Of a stretch of DNA of 11,122 bases, positions 10,101 to 11,122 are shown one piece after another. Origin of the DNA: Cephalothrix spiralis (taxonomy: Eukaryota; Nemertea; Palaeonemertea; Archinemertea; Cephalotrichidae). The DNA lies in NCBI GenBank assembly GCA_032353305.1, contig JAUCNG010381148.1, forward strand, positions 1-11,122, written 5' to 3'. Below the pieces are notes generated by a model. That model saw only the letters and a program-made list of their open reading frames with translations. It did not search any database and was not told the DNA's origin. The position numbers and the translations under genes are program-made. The first letter of the stretch is position 1; every line of letters starts with the position of its first letter.

Positions 10101-10670
10101 TATTAACTTAAGAGGGGACGTTTAAAAGTAAAACCCACAAATAGCCTCTTTCAAAAACATTAATTTATATCATCGAGCCGAGCGAAGCGAGGCGATGAAA
10201 ATTAAGGGTCATAATCACGATTTGTAAGGAACTTAGAAGAATCGTGCCTTCATACACAAACAATATTTAATGATGCAATTGAGCCGAGCGAAGTGAAGCG
10301 AGGAAATTTTTTATATTTTATTCGGTAAAAAGCTTCTATAATAACGTTTTTATAAAGTAGGAAACCACTTATTGAAAAAAATAGGAATACCATCGAATAG
10401 TAGGAGTAATTTTCAAAAAGGAGGAAAAGTAGGACCTGTCCGATGCCTGGGGATATATAAAATAGGCGATTTAGCAACATTACCGAATTTCAACAAAATC
10501 ATATCGACAGTTTCCGTGTTCTTCCATATCAAAATCATCAATAGTAAGGCGAATCTGGTGACCAGCCGGCATGACTACGGTCCAAATACATTCTCGCTGA
10601 TGTGGGTAATTATTTGGATAATTCGGTGACTTGATAACACCAACTGGATCCATGAGCTGACCACCACACA
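1006..10670 (-). CDS. Cubilin-like tandem CUB-domain protein, partial spliced gene (three CUB domains)
   Basis: Six exons join in frame on the minus strand: 10484-10670, 9666-9826, 7744-7925, 7271-7424, 1957-2135 and 1006-1165, 1023 nt in all. They encode three consecutive CUB domains of about 112-116 residues. Each domain shows four cysteines in the CUB pattern, an SPN(Y/F)P motif, a D-x-x-E core strand and an (R/K)(Y/F)CG motif. Each keeps the acidic residues of calcium-binding CUBs (FD-x-E or LD-x-E, the Asp before the x-x-E strand, and SD in the second half). Such CUBs usually bind protein ligands outside the cell. Direct CUB-CUB abutment without EGF, SRCR or protease domains resembles cubilin, an endocytic receptor ectodomain; other multi-CUB secreted proteins remain possible. 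No signal peptide, membrane segment, start or stop is in the window. Introns are 657, 1740, 319, 5135 and 791 bp; the 5135-bp one contains a complete gene on the other strand. The CUB and exon calls are firm; the family name is an inference. Confidence 0.88.
1166..1665. other. Intron 5 of the CUB gene, unassigned part
   Basis: Lies between the two exons of CUB C. It holds moderately AT-rich sequence with a few CpG-containing patches around 1245-1455 but no coding signature that I recognise. Confidence 0.5.
1666..1842 (+). repeat. GC-rich dispersed repeat, copy R1
   Basis: This stretch matches 2911-3100 along its length with substitutions and gaps: both begin GGACGGAAAAATTGGCGAG and share GGTTTTGCATA, ACAAACTATATATTT and GGGCAAAAAAC. 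Runs of C and G stand out against the AT-rich background. It is a single-arm copy without the inverted partner seen at 3241-3404. The short open frame across it is not a gene. Confidence 0.75.
1897..1931. repeat. Perfect 14-bp hairpin near the CUB C donor
   Basis: Arms 1897-1910 and 1918-1931 are exact reverse complements around a 7-nt loop. On the minus-strand transcript the hairpin begins about 25 nt after the GTATGT donor of exon 1957-2135. Its role is unknown; it may be part of a decayed element or affect splicing. Confidence 0.65.
1957..2135 (-). CDS. CUB domain C, first-half exon
   Basis: The acceptor is TTAATTCCAG and the donor is GAG|GTATGT; entry is phase 1 and exit phase 0. The exon encodes the first Cys (DCNTK), GVIESPNFPKPY, KCTW with the second Cys, and FDIEASCHDYLE with the third Cys. 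The Cys-to-Asp spacing here (C-H-D) is one residue shorter than in CUB A and B (C-R-Y-D). A 14-bp perfect hairpin begins about 25 nt past the donor, inside the intron. Confidence 0.88.
2347..2564 (-). mobile_element. 5'-truncated retroposon with 14-bp target-site duplications
   Basis: An identical 14-mer, TAGTTTTGGATATA, occurs at 2347-2360 and 2551-2564, flanking 190 bp. Read on the minus strand, the insert is T-rich, then has a GC-rich hairpin segment around 2412-2457 (TGACCCCGGGAACG, GGCCTTACGGCC), then AATAAA and a short TATA-type tail at its left end. A 3' tail, poly(A)-type signal and target duplication together indicate insertion by reverse transcription, most likely the 3' end of a LINE or a SINE. 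No coding part remains, so the family is not assigned. Confidence 0.7.
2596..3894. mobile_element. Putative 1.3-kb non-autonomous foldback DNA element
   Basis: The ends 2596-2611 and 3879-3894 form an inverted repeat (14 of 16), each flanked by TA (2594-2595, 3895-3896), as expected for a TA-targeting element. Inside are AT-rich shoulders rich in TTTTATGAG and TTTTAGGAG and a central GC-rich palindrome (2911-3404). There is no transposase-like coding sequence; the several 80-100-codon frames here mirror each other on the two strands and come from the palindrome. The boundaries are an inference, because the TIR is short and imperfect. Confidence 0.5.
2911..3404. repeat. Large GC-rich palindrome (repeat copies R2 and R3)
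   Basis: R2 (2911-3100) and R3 (about 3241-3404) are inverted copies of each other: for example GCTGATCCCTCGGGGTTTAGA on the left appears as its near reverse complement at 3282-3304. At the centre, 3154-3168 and 3185-3199 are perfect 15-bp arms around a 16-bp spacer. The structure would form a long stem if single-stranded. R1 at 1666-1842 is a third, diverged copy. Confidence 0.8.
3973..3980 (+). promoter_or_regulatory. TATA-like box upstream of the ankyrin-kinase gene
   Basis: TATAAAAG matches the TATAWAAR consensus and lies 153 bp before the ATG, giving a plausible start site near 4005 and a leader of about 130 nt. A second candidate, TATATAAG, lies at 3898-3905, right at the end of the putative 1.3-kb element. 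Both are motif matches only. A short pyrimidine run ending TTCTTAAG at 4104-4112 could instead be an acceptor for a non-coding 5' exon. Confidence 0.4.
4133..6553 (+). CDS. Ankyrin-repeat protein with C-terminal Ser/Thr-type protein kinase, 806 aa, single exon
   Basis: An uninterrupted frame of 806 codons. Residues 8-340 form ankyrin-type helical repeats, clear at 8-38, 47-78, 85-115 and 202-231 (e.g. TPLQISVTNGD...VKLLLDAGA), weaker at 242-270, and degenerate at 124-195 and 279-340. Residues 366-420 are a helical, charged linker. The kinase domain spans about 448-752: glycine loop GKGSFGKV 459-466, VAVK with Lys484, alpha-C Glu500, hinge MELC 531-534, catalytic loop HKDLKLEN 606-613 (Asp608, Asn613), DFG 626-628, GTPLYLAPE 645-653 and Arg737. 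All catalytic residues are present, so activity is likely; DLKxxN points to Ser/Thr specificity. About 20 extra residues (582-602) sit between YLH and the catalytic loop. The tail 762-782 is acidic. The Arg of HRD is Lys, as in RIPK1. Ankyrin-then-kinase order resembles TNNI3K and ILK, and is the reverse of RIPK4/ANKK1. An in-frame TAA at 4118-4120 fixes this ATG as the first possible start, although its -3 base is T. Substrate and pathway are unknown. Confidence 0.93.
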   Translation: MESDVNNKLGHLAAWIACKNGDINLIQKLFDKGFDFNQKLDLGNGISSGSRPLEIAILKGQETAVEKLIKLKVNLEYIQNINSVQLMRPIHLAVATGNSTIVKMLLDAGIDIDVIIKGNIENKEYNLVLLSYVYTFIYLNYSKVLKIWETILKHPSVSKNHKQNAFATILRLGEPVGYRRDELISSLIKRGVDVHENVIGEILTPLQISVTNGDAKSVKLLLDAGARDIHLPTSMNFMNPFKIAKNLLITAANNQRPDILEILIENSVNNDGTQFYSHNDLQLAFISSALHADLKAFTFLIRHCVFTDMAANHMTTFIVTKANYKFLSCFLAKYFSFLSELPSKKFNVPKYVVLQAKSYTESDNSNVNKYLTILNICDQIITYLEQFIGKLLFKIDLYQKCLDILTKIRDDILKRRKYVLMNNNVKPCSYEQFLDDIPLTVVSHSNIYKITYDENDLLGKGSFGKVYKGTITTMADEVNIVAVKRIKIDISLMDTWIYKEVFIMTQLRHENICRFFGFQDNLNSEDCSIAMELCTEDLRKHFVIDGPLKKRNPGRTTSESKVLEPYLSVCIQIHEGIEYLHSMPSYSYVDLQDKGPKLTLKDRLIHKDLKLENVLITAYGVIKIADFGLSDLIDGYKEIAEKRKGTPLYLAPEAYQKREYSPASDMYAVALIEYEVFYGIRYDKQEYFAQHGGFRAMHDGYRPPFNVQLKGGECLTSPPLELQRQIEDTWNHDPSRRPSAKESLKRLNELLKDAREGKLTIDEEEETTGEGEEITGDTSDEDTMSKSNVSSSIPVPELSLLNFKDD
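6645..6650 (+). terminator. Poly(A) signal of the ankyrin-kinase gene
   Basis: A canonical AATAAA lies 92 nt after the stop codon, followed by a T-rich stretch. It gives a short 3' UTR of about 110-120 nt. No genomic poly(A) tract follows, so there is no remaining sign of a recent retrocopy. Confidence 0.6.
6651..7270. other. Remainder of intron 4, no gene seen
   Basis: AT-rich sequence between the poly(A) signal of the ankyrin-kinase gene and the donor of CUB exon 7271-7424. Nothing coding or repetitive was recognised beyond short imperfect inverted repeats. Confidence 0.5.
7271..7424 (-). CDS. CUB domain B, second-half exon
   Basis: The acceptor is AATTTTAG and the donor is G|GTAAAA; entry is phase 0 and exit phase 1. 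The exon begins VRERDAHGLLLGRFCG, carrying the fourth CUB cysteine, and continues with IWVMFKSDGS and GFLAVYHA, the last CUB strands. An ATG inside it at 7394 is internal and not a start. The intron after it is the 5.1-kb one that holds the ankyrin-kinase gene. Confidence 0.9.
7744..7925 (-). CDS. CUB domain B, first-half exon
   Basis: The acceptor is TTTTTTAG. The exon starts GT-TGC, so with the G left by the previous exon it makes a Gly just before the first Cys (GCGSD). It encodes SPNYPLAY, MCFW with the second Cys, and LDLEQSTDCRYDGVE with the third Cys and calcium-site acids. The donor GTAGGT directly follows the Glu codon, giving a phase 0 exit. A second GTACC four bases on would break the frame with the next exon, so GTAGGT is chosen. 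Confidence 0.9.
8038..8230. repeat. Interleaved inverted repeats in intron 2
   Basis: 8038-8066 and 8185-8213 form a 29-bp inverted repeat (25 of 29 by eye). Separately, 8109-8120 and 8219-8230 are a perfect 12-bp inverted repeat. The order left1-left2-right1-right2 means the two stems cross, so they cannot both form in a simple nested hairpin. It may be two overlapping element remnants. Confidence 0.6.
8272..8556. promoter_or_regulatory. Promoter-like motif cluster (NRF1, CRE, TATA)
   Basis: The stretch holds a perfect palindromic NRF1-type site GCGCATGCGC (8272-8281, with the favoured flanking C and A), a full CRE palindrome TGACGTCA (8502-8509), an ETS-like CTTCCTC (about 8529-8535) and TATAAAT after GGGGC (8550-8556) on the plus strand. 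Such sites are typical of animal promoters. No plus-strand gene follows, so it could drive a non-coding or alternative transcript, or be chance. Confidence 0.35.
8700..9125. repeat. Pyrimidine-rich cryptic simple sequence
   Basis: The plus strand is built from variants of TTACTTTCTATTA. A 27-bp unit containing ACATTTCT..CTGTTCCTTAC recurs at 8860-8886, 8899-8925 and 8964-8990 with one to three differences. There is no coding potential. On the CUB pre-mRNA it would be purine-rich. Confidence 0.65.
8700..9550 (-). mobile_element. tRNA-derived SINE with long simple-sequence tail, flanked by a 10-bp direct repeat
   Basis: AGTATCAAAA occurs at 8690-8699 and 9551-9560, flanking this block. On the minus strand the head (9550 to about 9290) is tRNA-like: a B-box GGTTCGATTCTC (complement of 9467-9478) preceded by a CTCATAA loop as in tRNA-Met and a degenerate D-arm region. 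The body follows (GTGCAAGTTCCTTAACC), with an internal 11-bp stem 9304-9314/9443-9453. The remainder toward 8700 is AAAGTAAT-type purine-rich simple sequence, consistent with a SINE tail that expanded. Whether tail and head entered together is an inference. Confidence 0.6.
9666..9826 (-). CDS. CUB domain A, second-half exon
   Basis: The acceptor TTTTCAG and the donor G|GTAACG bound 161 nt, phase 2 in and phase 1 out. The first base completes an Arg codon left split (CG|A) by the previous exon. The exon encodes NGGYATSPLIGRYCG with the fourth CUB cysteine, then the strands LFVKFRSD and GFKLSYDG that close the CUB fold. SD in FRSD is the expected third calcium ligand. The two exons together give a 116-residue CUB domain. 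Confidence 0.9.
9908..9945. repeat. Perfect 10-bp hairpin in intron 1
   Basis: CTCGATCGGA at 9908-9917 and TCCGATCGAG at 9936-9945 are exact reverse complements around an 18-nt loop. It lies between the two exons of CUB A. Its function is unknown. Confidence 0.5.
10170..10303. repeat. Pair of GAGCCGAGCGAAG direct repeats
   Basis: GAGCCGAGCGAAGCGAGG at 10175-10192 and the longer variant GAGCCGAGCGAAGTGAAGCGAGG at 10281-10303 share a CG-rich core in an AT-rich intron. The first copy is enclosed by the short stem TCATCG/CGATGA (10170-10175/10193-10198). They look like fragments of a dispersed repeat. Confidence 0.5.
10484..10670 (-). CDS. CUB domain A, first-half exon
   Basis: The exon follows a minus-strand acceptor ending TTTTTAG (AG at 10672-10671) and ends before a GTAATG donor (G at 10483). 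It enters in phase 1 and leaves in phase 2. It encodes the first Cys (CGG), SPNYPNNYP, the second Cys in ECIW, and the calcium-site region FDMEEHGNCRYDFVEI with the third Cys. The upstream ATG in the same open frame is intron sequence in front of the acceptor, not a start codon. The preceding exon is beyond the window edge at 11122. Confidence 0.9.
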
Positions 10671-10971
10671 CTAAAAATGAAGTTGTAAAACTAATTAGAA
10701 CGAGAGGCAAAAAAAGATAAAGAGGAATTTTTTATAAAATTGGAATTAATATGCTCATTGAAAATTATTAATCATCTATTGATCAAATTTTTGTCATTTA
10801 ATGTTCAAAGTTTATTTTCGCTGTTCCCCATTATCGCAAAAATATCATAAGTCGTGACGTAAATCTTGAACGTTCAAGAAAATCCAGTTAAAATATCATC
10901 TATCTTAATGTCAGTTTTATAATAGCTGTTTTTCATCAGTATTCTTTTAAGTTAAAGAGATTGGAGTCCGG
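10671..10971. other. Partial intron upstream of CUB A, no gene seen
   Basis: AT-rich sequence before the acceptor of exon 10484-10670. I looked for the second-half exon of a preceding CUB domain ((R/K)(Y/F)CG and SD signatures) on the minus strand and did not find one. Confidence 0.5.
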
Positions 10972-11015
10972 GTATGACCTAGTCAGGGGTTCCGAACCCA
11001 GCCTGACTATCATAC
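10972..11015. repeat. Strong hairpin, 14 paired bases with a 2-nt bulge
   Basis: GTATGA then TAGTCAGG (10972-10987, with CC bulged) pairs with CCTGACTA then TCATAC (11002-11015). The loop itself contains GGTTC/GAACC. It lies in the intron upstream of CUB A and has no identified function. Confidence 0.6.
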
Positions 11016-11122
11016 ACCAGTTGGTGAAACTTAAACAAATACTGACTTCCGTGAATTTAATCAAAATATTTATTATTTAGCAATTTTTTTAAATATATTT
11101 TTATCTTTAATCCAACAGTTAA

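Noticed and set aside
1-11122. CRISPR array, prokaryotic operon or integrase/attachment structure
   Set aside because: No regularly spaced direct repeats and no bacterial gene layout; introns and poly(A) signals show animal nuclear DNA.

Overview
The window is AT-rich genomic DNA from a multicellular animal. The evidence is split CUB-domain exons with GT/AG introns, an ankyrin-repeat/protein-kinase reading frame with eukaryotic promoter and poly(A) signals, a tRNA-derived SINE, and several short inverted-repeat elements. I cannot name the species. The tandem-CUB gene and the many short foldback elements would suit a marine invertebrate (mollusc-like base motifs such as ACATGTA occur), but that is a weak guess.

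Minus strand: six spliced exons of one large gene, reading from 10670 down to 1006, encode three CUB domains in tandem (A, B, C; 341 codons) with no linker or other domain between them. This is a cubilin-like arrangement. Both ends of the gene lie outside the window. Each CUB is built from two exons. All domain-to-domain junctions are phase 1, and all splice junctions join in frame. The exon for the second half of CUB C (1006-1165) is the least obvious, because it has no start codon and no long open frame around it.

Plus strand: the 5.1-kb intron between CUB B and CUB C (2136-7270) holds a complete, uninterrupted gene of 806 codons (4133-6553). Its product has N-terminal ankyrin repeats, a helical linker, a C-terminal Ser/Thr-type protein kinase and an acidic tail. 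A TATA-like box lies upstream and an AATAAA signal downstream, so it looks like a nested, oppositely oriented, independently transcribed gene.

The rest is intron filled with mobile-element remains: a foldback element at the left edge (1-276); a GC-rich repeat family with three copies (1666-1842, 2911-3100, 3241-3404), two of them forming a palindrome inside a putative 1.3-kb element with inverted ends (2596-3894); a 5'-truncated retroposon with 14-bp target duplications (2347-2564); and a 20-bp perfect inverted repeat at 8609/9600 enclosing a tRNA-derived SINE with a long simple-sequence tail. A promoter-like cluster (NRF1-type, CRE and TATA motifs, 8272-8556) is not explained by any gene seen. 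The two genes have no evident functional link beyond sharing the locus. I see no clear new multi-gene system; the most interesting object is the nested ankyrin-kinase.
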